Assembly: GCF_009017275.1 (NCBI RefSeq) | Contig: NZ_WBZC01000046.1 | Coordinates: 1 to 54,741 of the forward strand | DNA: 54,741 bases | Direction: 5' to 3' | DNA from: Alkaliphilus pronyensis | GTDB taxonomy: Bacteria > Bacillota > Clostridia > Peptostreptococcales > Natronincolaceae | In this document: piece after piece, positions 24,097 through 33,372 of the stretch | Position numbering within the stretch: the first letter of the stretch is position 1 | Layout: the number at the start of each line of letters is the position of its first letter | Made by a program: the position numbers and the translations under genes | The notes under the pieces: model-generated | The model's input: the letters and a program-made list of their open reading frames with translations, nothing else | Databases searched by the model: none | Told to the model about the DNA's origin: nothing

Positions 24097-24420
24097 ATGT
24101 TAGTAATTACTACCTCTGAGGTGCCTGGCAAAGAAGTTGCCGAGGTGTTGGGTCTAGTGAAGGGAAGTACAATTAGAGCTAAGCATATAGGAAAAGACAT
24201 TATGGCGGGCTTAAGACATATAGTGGGTGGTGAACTTAAGGAGTATACACAAATGCTTGTAGAAGCTAGAGAGACTGCAATAGACATGATGACTAAAGAA
24301 GCTACAGAATTAGGAGCAGATGCCATAATAAATGTTAGATTTTCAACATCTGCTGTTATGCAAGGGGCTGCCGAAATACTAGCTTATGGTACAGCAGTTA
24401 AGCTTATAAAGAAAACTTAG
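24097..24420 (+). CDS. YbjQ/UPF0145 family protein
   Basis: Small cytoplasmic protein of 107 residues with the YbjQ pattern VITTSEVPGKEV at the N-terminus, EARETAIDMM in the middle and LGADAIINVRFSTS towards the end. The family forms pentamers and has been called a heavy-metal-binding domain, but its role is not established. AAAGGGAGG lies 8 bp before ATG 24097. The stop codon coincides with a fragment of the palindromic repeat family. Confidence 0.88.
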   Translation: MLVITTSEVPGKEVAEVLGLVKGSTIRAKHIGKDIMAGLRHIVGGELKEYTQMLVEARETAIDMMTKEATELGADAIINVRFSTSAVMQGAAEILAYGTAVKLIKKT

Positions 24421-24437
24421 TTCAGATGGAGTTTTAA
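24417..24437 (-). repeat. Fragment of the palindromic repeat family (minus orientation)
   Basis: The sequence CTTAGTTCAGATGGAGTTTTA is the reverse complement of the second hairpin's right arm plus tail in copies A and B. It begins within the last codon of the ybjQ-like gene; the rest of the element is absent. Confidence 0.55.
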
Positions 24438-24463
24438 CTTCACTGCGGTAATGAATAACAAGT

Positions 24464-24510
24464 AAAAGCAAATAAGTTCTCCGGCTATTAAGGCGAACTT
24501 ATTTGCTTTT
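24464..24510. terminator. Bidirectional terminator
   Basis: AAAAGCAAATAAGTTC (24464-24479) and GAACTTATTTGCTTTT (24495-24510) form a perfect 16-bp stem. It lies between the plus-strand YbjQ gene and the convergent VOC gene, whose last codons it contains. Confidence 0.85.
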
Positions 24511-25378
24511 TATTGGTTACAATTTGTATTTTTACTCCATCGGGATCATGCAGTAAAACACCATCATTACCATTATTAGAGAAGGATTTAAAGGTGTAAT
24601 TGTATTCCAAAAGATGCTTATTAAGTGAGTTTAATGATTGTAGGTTATCTATTTCTAGGGAGAATGAAATTAATCCAACACTATTAGTTGGTGGTGCTAT
24701 AGCATCTTTACTGCTCCAAGTATTTAAAGCTATATGATGATGATAAGAGCCTGCGGCTAAAAAAATTGCACCAGGCGAACTACGCCATGTAACATTAAAG
24801 CCTATTACATGCTGATAAAAATCTGCTGTCTTTTTTAGGTTAGAGACCTGTAAATGTATGTGACCAATATCGGTTTGAGGATCAATATCCTTCCAAGTGA
24901 TGCTATTATTGCTTGATAGTTCATCTAAGAGACTCCGTGGATTCAAAGAAGTAGTAGACATGTGAAGGTTATTTATCCAATTCTTTTTAGGACTATCTGC
25001 ATATATTTCTACTCCATTATCATCAGGATCTGTTAAGTAAATTGATTCAGAAACTGTATGATTAGATAATCCACACAAATGCCAATTAGAATCAAGTAAT
25101 CGTTTTAGTATAGTAGCCAGTTCAATTCGATTAGGCACCCTTATGCCTATATGATATAATCCAGTTGTCCTATAGGGTCTTTCAGTTGAATTATCGATAA
25201 CAGACATAATAATTTGACAAGGGTAATGGCCTGTTGCTGATAAATATACTATATTGCTGTTAATTTCAATGATTTTAAAGCCTAGTAATTTACTATAAAA
25301 TCTGAGGGATGATTCCAAGTTTGAAACTTGAAGATGCACATTAGATATTCTCGTTGATTCAGGTACCTTGAAGCTCAT
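24488..25378 (-). CDS. Two-domain VOC family protein, catechol 2,3-dioxygenase-like
   Basis: Protein of 296 residues built of two glyoxalase/extradiol-dioxygenase modules, overall like CatE. Module 1 has His in NVHLQVSN, His in GLYHIGI and Glu in NGVEIYAD. Module 2 has His in GHIHLQVSN, His in HHIALNTW and GVKIQIVT where the usual third-ligand Glu is replaced by Gln. Module 1 therefore keeps an intact His-His-Glu set, while module 2 may have changed metal chemistry. ATG 25378 has GGGGAG upstream. An oxygen-dependent ring-cleavage role would be odd in a strict anaerobe, so the true substrate is open. Confidence 0.75.
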   Translation of the reverse strand: MSFKVPESTRISNVHLQVSNLESSLRFYSKLLGFKIIEINSNIVYLSATGHYPCQIIMSVIDNSTERPYRTTGLYHIGIRVPNRIELATILKRLLDSNWHLCGLSNHTVSESIYLTDPDDNGVEIYADSPKKNWINNLHMSTTSLNPRSLLDELSSNNSITWKDIDPQTDIGHIHLQVSNLKKTADFYQHVIGFNVTWRSSPGAIFLAAGSYHHHIALNTWSSKDAIAPPTNSVGLISFSLEIDNLQSLNSLNKHLLEYNYTFKSFSNNGNDGVLLHDPDGVKIQIVTNKKQISSP

Positions 25379-25542
25379 ATTAAGCACTCCCCACTTTATA
25401 TTACTTTTTAAGTATTTACCCACAAAAGCAGACTTCAATCTATGGAAAAAACAGCATACTAGACATGACAATATAGGGTTTAATATTTTTTAATAAATGC
25501 TATACTAAATGTAATGAGATAATTTGATGGTAGGTGAATCCT

Positions 25543-26781
25543 TTGAACTATATGTTTAGAATACTAGTTTTATTTTTATTGCTTATTCTATCTGGTTTTT
25601 TTTCTGCTTCAGAGACTGCCTTAATGTCTATAAGCAAGATAAGAGTTAGACACATGCTTGATGAGAAAGTTAAAGGGGCTGACATGATAAGCAAGCTATT
25701 GGAAAAGCCAGGAAAGCTGTTAAGCACCATCTTAGTTGGTAATAATGCCGTAAATATTGGAGCATCAGCATTGGCTACTTCTTTGGCAATAGACCTATTC
25801 CCCAATAATGGTGTTGCTATTGCTACAGTAGCTATGACTATTTTAGTTTTAATCTTTGCAGAAATAACACCAAAGTCATATGCTGCAAAAAAAGCTGAGG
25901 CAGTTTCACTTAAGGTGGTAGGGCCAATGAATTTAGTTATTGTAGCCCTAAAGCCAATAGTTTCTATTTTAACTTATGTAACCAATGGTATAGCCAGCCT
26001 ATTAGGTTTAAAAATAGATAAAGATCGTCCATTTATTACAGAAGATGAATTAAAAACATTGGTTAATGTAAGCCATGAAGAGGGCGTTTTGGAGGTTGAC
26101 GAAAAGCAAATGATCCATAATGTTTTCGAGTTTGGAGATATGAGCATTAGGGATGTAATGATTCAAAGAACAGATATAGTGGCAATCAATATAAATGCAT
26201 CCTTTCAAGAGATAATAGAAATATTTAAGCAGCAACAGTTTTCAAGATACCCCGTTTATGAAGAAAGCATAGATAATATTACAGGCATGCTATATGTAAA
26301 GGACTTGTTTTTTGTTGAAAACAATAATGTAGAATTTACCATTACAAATTATATCAGAAAACCTATCTATACCTTTGAGTTTAAGAAAATTAGTGATGTT
26401 TTCAAGGAGATGAAAAAAAATCGTATTCATATATCGGTTGTTTTAGATGAGTATGGAGGGACAGCAGGAATAGTTACTATGGAAGACATGATAGAAGAAA
26501 TTGTTGGAGAGATACAGGATGAATATGATGAGAATGAAGTTGAGATTAATGCACTAAATGATAATGAATATTTATTGGATGGTGCTACAAGAATTAATGA
26601 TATAAATGAATTGCTGAATATAAATATAGAGACAGAGGAATTTGATTCCATAGGTGGGTTTATTATTGGAGAGCTGGGTAGATTGCCAAAGACAGGAGAA
26701 GCAATTAAAGTGAAGGATATAAGCTTTAAGGTAGAAACAGTTGAGAAGAATAGAGTGAAAAACATAAGAGTCCATAAGTAA
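25543..26781 (+). CDS. CorC/HlyC-type membrane protein with CBS pair (CNNM family)
   Basis: Protein of 412 residues, a likely divalent-cation (Mg2+ or Co2+) transporter or exporter. The N-terminal DUF21 region (about residues 1-190) has three to four helices with SGFFSASETALMS and the Asn-rich VGNNAVNIGAS. Two CBS domains follow (RDVMIQRTDIVAI and VVLDEYGGTAGIVTMEDMIEEI). A C-terminal CorC_HlyC domain ends with LPKTGEAIKV. TTG 25543 is preferred, with AGGTGA 5 bp upstream; GTG 25534 overlaps that site. It is transcribed alone. Confidence 0.9.
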   Translation: MNYMFRILVLFLLLILSGFFSASETALMSISKIRVRHMLDEKVKGADMISKLLEKPGKLLSTILVGNNAVNIGASALATSLAIDLFPNNGVAIATVAMTILVLIFAEITPKSYAAKKAEAVSLKVVGPMNLVIVALKPIVSILTYVTNGIASLLGLKIDKDRPFITEDELKTLVNVSHEEGVLEVDEKQMIHNVFEFGDMSIRDVMIQRTDIVAININASFQEIIEIFKQQQFSRYPVYEESIDNITGMLYVKDLFFVENNNVEFTITNYIRKPIYTFEFKKISDVFKEMKKNRIHISVVLDEYGGTAGIVTMEDMIEEIVGEIQDEYDENEVEINALNDNEYLLDGATRINDINELLNINIETEEFDSIGGFIIGELGRLPKTGEAIKVKDISFKVETVEKNRVKNIRVHK

Positions 26782-26967
26782 AAACATATTTAGTTATATT
26801 TTAAGCTACTGATAAGTATAATATAGGTTAAGATAGTATTATTGCTTTTATGGCAAATTATGGATGGCGAATTTTGATATAATAATTTTGCATATATATC
26901 TTTACATAAGCAAAAATATAATATATAATATTTTAGTGTCCTAAAGATGGCATGTATAAGTAAATAT

Positions 26968-27044
26968 GCTGATGTAGCTCAGCAGGTAGAGCACTTCCTT
27001 GGTAAGGAAGAGGTTCGGCGGTTCGAGTCCGCTCATCAGCTCCA
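26968..27044 (+). tRNA. tRNA-Thr (anticodon GGT)
   Basis: Cloverleaf with acceptor GCTGATG/CATCAGC, D arm GCTC...GAGC, anticodon stem CTTCC/GGAAG with loop TTGGTAA, and T arm with GTTCGAGTCC. The 3' CCA is encoded at 27042-27044. The anticodon GGT reads ACC/ACT threonine codons. Confidence 0.95.
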
Positions 27045-27059
27045 TTAAAACGTTGATAA

Positions 27060-27097
27060 AGCCCACTTTTCGAAAGGTTTCGGAGGGTGGGTTTTTA
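27060..27097 (+). terminator. Terminator after tRNA-Thr
   Basis: CCCAC (27062-27066) pairs with GTGGG (27087-27091) and an inner CGAAA/TTTCG stem, followed by GTTTTT. Confidence 0.8.
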
Positions 27098-27098
27098 A

Positions 27099-27398
27099 TC
27101 ATGGTTTTACCTTTCTTAGGATTATTTCATCGTGCTTTGTTACCTCTTTTTCAATACGACTTAATTTTTCAGAGTTCTGTATGTAGCCGTCGAATAAGGC
27201 ATCAATTTTAGCTTCAATTTTATGTTCTAACTTAAACTCTGCTTTTTCAAATTCCATTTCAACTTTTTCAAGTCGTGTATCAACTTCACTCAATTTACCT
27301 TTAATATCGAAAATATCATCCTGTATTTTGCTTTGACCGTCTTTTAAGTCGGCATACATCTTAGTCATTAAATCAAAAAGTTCATCTTGTTTACTCAA
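27099..27398 (-). CDS. Small coiled-coil protein of unknown function
   Basis: Protein of 99 residues made almost wholly of charged heptad repeats (for example VDTRLEKVEMEFEKAEFKLE), predicted as one long coiled coil with no membrane helix or DNA-binding motif. The start is TTG 27398 with GGGGG 7 bp upstream. Similar short coiled-coil proteins are widespread in clostridia, but no function is known to me. It lies between the tRNA terminator and the metal transporter operon terminator, so it is a single-gene unit. Confidence 0.7.
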   Translation of the reverse strand: MSKQDELFDLMTKMYADLKDGQSKIQDDIFDIKGKLSEVDTRLEKVEMEFEKAEFKLEHKIEAKIDALFDGYIQNSEKLSRIEKEVTKHDEIILRKVKP

Positions 27399-27559
27399 TT
27401 TTAATCCCCCTTATATCATGGTTATAGCTTAAACTAATGGGTATGTTTCTAAATGCAAGATATTTGAAACCCTATGCATTATTAGTTTTGCTGTGTGGTT
27501 ATAAGCTTTATCTAAGTCAATTATAATCTATTAGAGGGAAATGTGAAACACTTTCAATA

Positions 27560-27600
27560 AAAAATAGGTATATATACATAAAATGTATAATACCTATTGT
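27560..27600 (-). terminator. Terminator of the metal transporter operon
   Basis: On the minus strand, AATAGGTATTATACA pairs with TGTATATATACCTATT, with one bulge, and is followed by TTTTTATTG. It lies 70 bp after the last gene of the operon. Confidence 0.7.
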
Positions 27601-27668
27601 AATTGCTACTATTATAACAAAGGCTTAATTCCACTTGTGGCACACATATCTCCAGTTAAAATATAGAT

Positions 27669-28463
27669 TTAATATATATTTAACAGCTTAGCATTATAAA
27701 TCATAAGGTCTACAAGACTTTCCTGTTCAACCCCTGGAAAATTCCTTAACTCAACTCTTTTAGCTCCACTAAGCTCTTCTATTGCTATACCCTGTGGGTT
27801 GTGGTAATTATCTATAATTAAATCTGGCTGTAGCTTAGCTAGCTCTCCTATTTTAGCAGGGCTTAGCTCTTCTGCACCATAGACCTCTACTACATCATAG
27901 CCTAAGGATTTTGTATAGGCTGCTAAATGGGTATGGACTAATACTCTTATATCGCTGACATTGCCTTCTTTAGACTTTTCCATTATTACATCCATTGTAT
28001 TAGAAAACTCAGATACCCATTCCTGCTGTAGGTTAACAGTATTTATTTTTTCAGCAATTATTTTAGTTTGCTCAACTAAATTATCATAGGTATTTGTGGT
28101 TTTTACTCTTATTATTTTTTCTTGATCTATATTATTAGCCTCAATTATTTTATTCATAAAGGCTTCGTAGCCAGCCATAATAACCCAATCAGCCTCTTGA
28201 ATTTTTTTAATATCACTTGGTTTAAAATCATATTCAGGGGGATGCTTTAGCTCTACAGGGGCGATAATGGTTACATTTTTTGCTCCAGCTGCCTCTGCCA
28301 TTAATGCAGTCCAGCTTGTTGAGGCCACAATGCTTGCTTCCTCTAAATCCTTTAAAGTCTCATCTGCTCCAGTAATCTCATCAGTATTATTACTGCATCC
28401 TATTACAGCTAATGTTAACAAGCATATAATTAATAATATCATAAAAGCTTTTTTAAATTTCAT
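27669..28463 (-). CDS. Metal ABC transporter substrate-binding lipoprotein (ZnuA/TroA family)
   Basis: Lipoprotein of 264 residues with the lipobox AVIGC (Cys23). The mature part has the cluster A-I fold pattern: AEAAGAKNVTIIAPVELKHP with the first candidate metal-ligand His, then ADWVIMAGYEAFMN, HTHLAAY and PDLIIDNYHN. There is no His-rich loop, so zinc is not favoured over manganese or iron. It is the last gene of a minus-strand operon with permease and ATPase genes, 21 bp after the permease. Confidence 0.85.
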   Translation of the reverse strand: MKFKKAFMILLIICLLTLAVIGCSNNTDEITGADETLKDLEEASIVASTSWTALMAEAAGAKNVTIIAPVELKHPPEYDFKPSDIKKIQEADWVIMAGYEAFMNKIIEANNIDQEKIIRVKTTNTYDNLVEQTKIIAEKINTVNLQQEWVSEFSNTMDVIMEKSKEGNVSDIRVLVHTHLAAYTKSLGYDVVEVYGAEELSPAKIGELAKLQPDLIIDNYHNPQGIAIEELSGAKRVELRNFPGVEQESLVDLMIYNAKLLNIY

Positions 28464-28484
28464 TTTTTCTCCTCCATAACATAG

Positions 28485-29285
28485 TTATTTTTGGGTAAGC
28501 AAGCTAATTAATAAAATCAACACACCTGTTAAGGTTATAGTTGCACCAGATGGAAAATCAAAAACCATTGAGAACAACAAGCCTCCAGTGGTTGTAAGGA
28601 TTCCAAATAGGGAAGTTAGTAAAATAAGCTGCTTGAAGTTTTTTGCTAATCTCATAGCTGACATTGCAGACAAAAGTATTAGTGCATCAATGAGTAAAGC
28701 ACCAACAATCTTCATTGCAACCCCGATTGATAAACCGGTTAAAAACAAAAGGGCATTTCGTATTTTTTTTGTAGGAACCCCTAACCATTCTGCCTGATCT
28801 GAATCATAGAATATTAATTGAATTTCTTTATAAAAAATAACGTAAAATAAAACAATAATTAACGCTAGAACACAAATAAATAATAAATCATTGGAGGTTA
28901 AGGTTAATATACTACCAGTAAACAGGCTAAAAACATCAAGGGCCGGGACTCCTGCTTTATAAAAAAGCAAAAATGCAATTGCAATACTGCCAGTCATAAA
29001 GAAGGCTCCAATAAGACCTGTATCTAGCTTTAACCTATCAGATAGAGGACCAAATAGCAGCGAGGCTAAGGCAATAGCAGCAATTGCTACGGTAAGTGGA
29101 TTAGCTCCAAGTGCAAGGCCAATTGCTCCACCTAATAAGCCGAAGTGCATTAATGCAAATCGTATAGTAGTCATATTAAATACAACAATAACAATACCTA
29201 GCAATGACATTGTTCCGCCAGCTAGAATTGATGCAATTAAAGCTCTTTGGAAAATAGGCACCTTTAAAAACTCAATAATGTTCAT
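28485..29285 (-). CDS. Metal ABC transporter permease (ZnuB family)
   Basis: Membrane protein of 266 residues with eight or nine helices. GLLGGAIGLALGANPL and MKIVGALLIDALILLSAMSAM match the family, the latter being the conserved segment in the ABC-3 permeases. It overlaps the ATPase gene by 4 bp. It pairs with the binding protein that follows and the ATPase that precedes it. Confidence 0.9.
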   Translation of the reverse strand: MNIIEFLKVPIFQRALIASILAGGTMSLLGIVIVVFNMTTIRFALMHFGLLGGAIGLALGANPLTVAIAAIALASLLFGPLSDRLKLDTGLIGAFFMTGSIAIAFLLFYKAGVPALDVFSLFTGSILTLTSNDLLFICVLALIIVLFYVIFYKEIQLIFYDSDQAEWLGVPTKKIRNALLFLTGLSIGVAMKIVGALLIDALILLSAMSAMRLAKNFKQLILLTSLFGILTTTGGLLFSMVFDFPSGATITLTGVLILLISLLTQK

Positions 29286-29980
29286 AATGGCACCCCTATA
29301 TCATTATAGATTTTTCCATTTCTAAGATATACTATACGATCACTTAAGCTAATTGCATGGGCTTTGTCATGGCTAATCATAATTACCGACAATTCATATT
29401 GATTCCTAATATTGGATATTGTTGCATCTAGTTTTCTCTGAGAATCTACATCTAAGTGGGTGGTGGGTTCATCCAATAAAAGAATTCTAGGCTTTCTCAC
29501 CAATGCCCTTGCAATGTTTAGTCTTTGGGTTTGACCTCCCGATAGAGCTTTACAATCATGATGCATCATATCTTCTAGGTTTACTACCCTTAAGATTTCC
29601 CTTGTTATTTCCTTATCCCTTAATGAGGGTCTCTTAAAATAAGAAAAGGATGAGCCCCAACGACCCAAAAGGGTTGCATCAAAAACAGAAATAGGAAAAT
29701 TACCTTTATTATGATTTTGGGGTACATAACCAATTTGTGAACGTAACCATGTATTATCCCTTCCCCAAGCTACTTCCTTGTCAAAAACCCTTATAGTTCC
29801 CTTTGTTAGAGGTAGAATTAAAAGGATACTTTTAAACAGGGTGGTTTTTCCAGCACCGTTTTCACCTAGAATTGATACAAATTCTCCTATTTTAACCTTA
29901 AAGTCAAGGTTTTTTAATATAGTAACATCTCCATAACCTACAAAAGCATTATTTAATTCTATTGCGTTTTCATTAAACAT
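29282..29980 (-). CDS. Metal ABC transporter ATP-binding protein (ZnuC family)
   Basis: ATPase of 232 residues. Walker A GENGAGKTT is at residues 39-47, the Q loop in GYVPQNHNKG, the signature LSGGQTQRL near residue 145, Walker B ILLLDEPTTHLD and the His switch in VIMISHDKAH. First gene of the operon. The 263-bp gap upstream to the divergent DUF3842 gene contains TGTAATTACA (30134-30143), a palindrome that resembles half of a Zur box but is not convincing. Confidence 0.92.
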   Translation of the reverse strand: MFNENAIELNNAFVGYGDVTILKNLDFKVKIGEFVSILGENGAGKTTLFKSILLILPLTKGTIRVFDKEVAWGRDNTWLRSQIGYVPQNHNKGNFPISVFDATLLGRWGSSFSYFKRPSLRDKEITREILRVVNLEDMMHHDCKALSGGQTQRLNIARALVRKPRILLLDEPTTHLDVDSQRKLDATISNIRNQYELSVIMISHDKAHAISLSDRIVYLRNGKIYNDIGVPL

Positions 29981-30133
29981 TAGTATCTATCCTTTTTAAA
30001 TTTCTACATAAAAAAACACGAAGAAGTGCTTCTATTCTTAGAAACATTGAATCTTCATGATTCTTATAATTAGCATTAGATTACTTTACTTGATTTACAA
30101 CATTCTTGTTGGTTAAAATTATCTTCAGATAAC

Positions 30134-30143
30134 TGTAATTACA
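30134..30143. promoter_or_regulatory. Short palindrome in the divergent metal ABC/DUF3842 region
   Basis: TGTAATTACA is a perfect palindrome between the two divergent transcription units. The gap 29981-30243 otherwise has no gene. A role as a metal-regulator site is speculative. Confidence 0.25.
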
Positions 30144-30243
30144 AAAATTATAGCAGTAAATAGATGGATTGTCAATAAACAGTAGGGTTTGGTATAATTT
30201 ACTTAGCATAATATTATTTTAATTAATGTATGGAGGTAAAAAA

Positions 30244-30657
30244 ATGCGTATAGCTGTTATAGATGGACAGGGTGGGGGAATTGGTAAAGCTATTATAGAG
30301 AAGATAAAGGCTCAAAAGAATAAAGATATTTCTGTTTTAGCTTTAGGAACAAATACTATGGCTACTACTAACATGTTGAAGGCAGGGGCAGATGAAGGAG
30401 CCACAGGTGAAAATCCTATTGTATATAATTCAGATAAGGTTGATGTTATAGTAGGTGCAGTAGGCATTATTTCACCTAATTCAATTCTAGGTGAGTTAAC
30501 ACCACTAATGGCTAAGGCTATTGGAGAAAGCAATGCTCTAAAAATTCTTATACCCTATAATAAATGCAATATTTACATTACAGGAGTAGTTGATGAATCC
30601 TTACAATATCATGTGGATTGTGCAGTAAAAAAAATATTATCCGTGTGTAGCAAATAA
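30244..30657 (+). CDS. DUF3842 family protein
   Basis: Cytoplasmic protein of 137 residues with an N-terminal glycine-rich nucleotide-binding-like loop AVIDGQGGGIGKAI, then LALGTNTMATTNMLKAGA and VDVIVGAVGIISPNSILGELTP. This is the DUF3842 pattern of Clostridia. Its role is unknown; the fold suggests a Rossmann-like protein. ATG 30244 has GGAGG 8 bp upstream. It is divergent from the metal ABC operon and lies 32 bp before the hybrid kinase. Confidence 0.82.
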   Translation: MRIAVIDGQGGGIGKAIIEKIKAQKNKDISVLALGTNTMATTNMLKAGADEGATGENPIVYNSDKVDVIVGAVGIISPNSILGELTPLMAKAIGESNALKILIPYNKCNIYITGVVDESLQYHVDCAVKKILSVCSK

Positions 30658-30689
30658 CAGGTAAGTCAGCGGAATTAGGAGTAAAGTAA

Positions 30690-32573
30690 ATGAACAAGAC
30701 ATTCAAAATTCTTTTATTATTAGCTATATTCAGTTTAATGAGTACTACTACATATGGAGCTGAGGCTTTAGAAAAAGTAGTACTACAATTGAGGTGGCAT
30801 CATCAATTCCAATTTGCAGGATATTATGCAGCCCTATGGCAGGGCTATTATGAAGAGGAGGGGCTTGAAGTTGAGATAAGGTCTGGCTTCACAGAAGATG
30901 GTGGAGTGCTTCAGGCTACAGATGAAGTAGCTGAAGGAAGGGCTGATTTTGGAATTGGGGCTGTAGATATTATTATTGCAAATGATAATGGCTATGACCT
31001 ATCGATTATAGCCTCAATTTTTCAAAGAAGTGCTGTTGAGTTCTTCATGAAGGAGGATACTGCCTTTACTTCATTAGTAGATTTAGTTGATTTAAAAACT
31101 GCTAGAAGAGAGAAGGATCTATTGGATATAGAGCTACAGGCAATGTTGATAGCAGAGGGTATAAACCCAAGCCGACTGGAGATTTATCAGCATACAGGTA
31201 GCTTCACTATAGAAGATTTAATTAATGATACCTATGATGTAGTTCCAATTTACTTGAGTAGCATTCTTTATTATTCGGAAGAAAAGGACATTCAATTAAA
31301 GTCAATAAAACCAATTGACTATGGTATTGACTTCTATGGAGATAGCCTATTCACTAGACGAAATCTAACCAAAGAGAAGCCTGAAATGGTTGAAGGGTTT
31401 AAAAGAGCTACTATAAAAGGCTGGGAATATGCCCTTGAAAATCCTGGGGAGATAGCAGAAAAAATTGCCTTACTTGTTGAAGCAGATACAAGCAAAAATG
31501 AATCTACTATTGCATATAATAGATTTCAAGCTGAGAAGGTTTTAGAATTAACCTATCACCCAGTTGTGGAAGTTGGAAACATAAATCCATATAGATGGGA
31601 AAAAACCCATGAAACTCTGCATAAATTGAATTTAGTTTCTAAGGACTTTGATATAAACACCTTAATTTTTGATTATGAAGCAATAAAAATGGAGGAAGCT
31701 AAAGTACAGGAGAAGGTTTTAAGGGTGCTATTCTTTTCTGCATTAATATTATTACTGGTTATACTAATAATTCATATTACAGAGAAGAAAACAAAGAGAC
31801 AGTTAGAGGAGCTGTTTCAGAAGGAAATGGCGGAAAACAAAAAGAAGGAAGGAATAATAATATATCAGGCAAGAATGGCCGCCATGGGTGAAATGATAGC
31901 AAACATAGCCCACCAATGGAGACAGCCCTTAAATAACTTAGGGTTAATTATTGCAAATATACAAGATGAATATTATCATAGGGAGTTAACTGAGGATTCC
32001 CTTACAGATGCAGTTGAAAGATCAAGAAGGCTAATACATAAAATGTCAGATACAATAGACGACTTTAGGTACTTTTCTAATCCGAAAACTGATAAAGAGT
32101 CCTTTTCTGTTTATGATAGTATAATTGCAGTGTTGGAATTAGTGGAGGAAAAATTGAAGCTTAATAACATTAAGGTTTATTTTAATTGCATAACATCAAA
32201 AAAGGCTTATGGCTATAGCAATCAATATTCACAGGCTATGTTTAACATAATCATAAACGCAATAGATGCCCTTATAGCTTCTGGGGTAGATAATAAAGAA
32301 ATTAATATAAGTATACTAGAAAAAAACAATTACATTATAACTGAGATAGTAGACAATGGTGGCGGCATAGATGATGATATAAAGGATTATATTTTTGATA
32401 TTTACTTTACAACAAAGGAAAAATCTAAAGGGACAGGCTTAGGCCTGTATATGACAAGGATAATAATTGAAAACAATTTAAATGGCAGGATAGACTGGCA
32501 AAACACAAAGGATGGAGTTAAAATGGTAGTGGAAGTACCATGTAAAGGGGTGGATGATTGTGGCAATGACTAA
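30690..32573 (+). CDS. Histidine kinase with THI5/NMT1-type periplasmic binding domain
   Basis: Membrane sensor kinase of 627 residues. A signal peptide (to about residue 23) precedes an NMT1/THI5-type substrate-binding domain (about 25-335) with LQLRWHHQFQFAGYYAALWQG, a motif known from HMP/pyrimidine-precursor binding proteins. One membrane helix follows (about 345-365), then a HisKA domain with IAHQWRQPLN and phosphoacceptor His408, and an ATPase domain with NAIDAL, VDNGGGID and GTGLGLYMT. It therefore appears to sense a small aromatic or pyrimidine-like molecule directly outside the cell. The partner receiver gene overlaps its end. Confidence 0.9.
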   Translation: MNKTFKILLLLAIFSLMSTTTYGAEALEKVVLQLRWHHQFQFAGYYAALWQGYYEEEGLEVEIRSGFTEDGGVLQATDEVAEGRADFGIGAVDIIIANDNGYDLSIIASIFQRSAVEFFMKEDTAFTSLVDLVDLKTARREKDLLDIELQAMLIAEGINPSRLEIYQHTGSFTIEDLINDTYDVVPIYLSSILYYSEEKDIQLKSIKPIDYGIDFYGDSLFTRRNLTKEKPEMVEGFKRATIKGWEYALENPGEIAEKIALLVEADTSKNESTIAYNRFQAEKVLELTYHPVVEVGNINPYRWEKTHETLHKLNLVSKDFDINTLIFDYEAIKMEEAKVQEKVLRVLFFSALILLLVILIIHITEKKTKRQLEELFQKEMAENKKKEGIIIYQARMAAMGEMIANIAHQWRQPLNNLGLIIANIQDEYYHRELTEDSLTDAVERSRRLIHKMSDTIDDFRYFSNPKTDKESFSVYDSIIAVLELVEEKLKLNNIKVYFNCITSKKAYGYSNQYSQAMFNIIINAIDALIASGVDNKEINISILEKNNYIITEIVDNGGGIDDDIKDYIFDIYFTTKEKSKGTGLGLYMTRIIIENNLNGRIDWQNTKDGVKMVVEVPCKGVDDCGND

Positions 32574-33342
32574 CAAAAACAATGTATTAAGCAACCTAAG
32601 GGTGCTTTATGTAGAGGATGAAGAAGCCACCAAATACGAAATGATCAAGCTTCTAAAGCGTAGAATAGGGAAGCTATATACTGCGGAAAATGGAGTAGAA
32701 GGAATTGAAGCATTTAAAGAAAACAATCCCCATATAGTTATAACTGACTTGAAAATGCCAATAATGGATGGACTAGAGATGATTAGAAACATAAGAAAAA
32801 TGGGATATACATCATCAATTATAATAACCTCAGCTCTATCGGATACAGAGACAATAATAGAGGCTGTGGAGGTAGGTATTGTAAAATATGTAGTTAAACC
32901 AATTAATCCAATGGAGCTTATTCATACTATGGAAAAGGTAGGAAGAGAGATTTTTAAAAACAAAATGAAGGAAACTGTAATTGAAGATAATATTTTATTA
33001 AGCAAAGAGGAGAAATTAATTATTGAAAAAAAGATAAAAAGTGAAGTTGCACATTTTATAAAAGTCCACAGCGGTAAAGGTCCAAAGGATGTTCAAGTCT
33101 TTATAGAAGGCGATGTTTTAGAGATTAAAGCCTTTAATACTCTTACCAACTTAGAGCAACACCTAATATCAAATAATAGAAACCATAGTATGGTTGAATA
33201 TAATAGAAGACTGTTTTACCTAGAGGGTATTAATGGACTAGAAGAAAGAGTTAAGGAAATATTAAAGAATCAAGTAAAAGTAATTGATATAATAATTGAT
33301 TGTAGAAGAGATATAGATAGGTTAACGTTTTCAATATTATAG
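32554..33342 (+). CDS. Response regulator with receiver and DUF2294-type output domain
   Basis: Protein of 262 residues. The receiver domain has LYVEDEEATK, the phosphorylation site Asp65 in ITDLKMP, Thr/Ser in IITSAL and Lys in YVVKPINP. After a linker, residues from about 150 to the end match DUF2294 (MpsC-like): AHFIKVHSGKGPKDVQVF, VEYNRRLF and the end CRRDIDRLTFSIL. There is no DNA-binding domain. AAAGGGG at 32544-32550 allows ATG 32554 or GTG 32560. It overlaps the kinase gene by 20 bp. The output is unknown. Confidence 0.8.
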   Translation: MIVAMTNKNNVLSNLRVLYVEDEEATKYEMIKLLKRRIGKLYTAENGVEGIEAFKENNPHIVITDLKMPIMDGLEMIRNIRKMGYTSSIIITSALSDTETIIEAVEVGIVKYVVKPINPMELIHTMEKVGREIFKNKMKETVIEDNILLSKEEKLIIEKKIKSEVAHFIKVHSGKGPKDVQVFIEGDVLEIKAFNTLTNLEQHLISNNRNHSMVEYNRRLFYLEGINGLEERVKEILKNQVKVIDIIIDCRRDIDRLTFSIL

Positions 33343-33372
33343 TTGCAATTGTTAGATTAGTATGTTAACATA

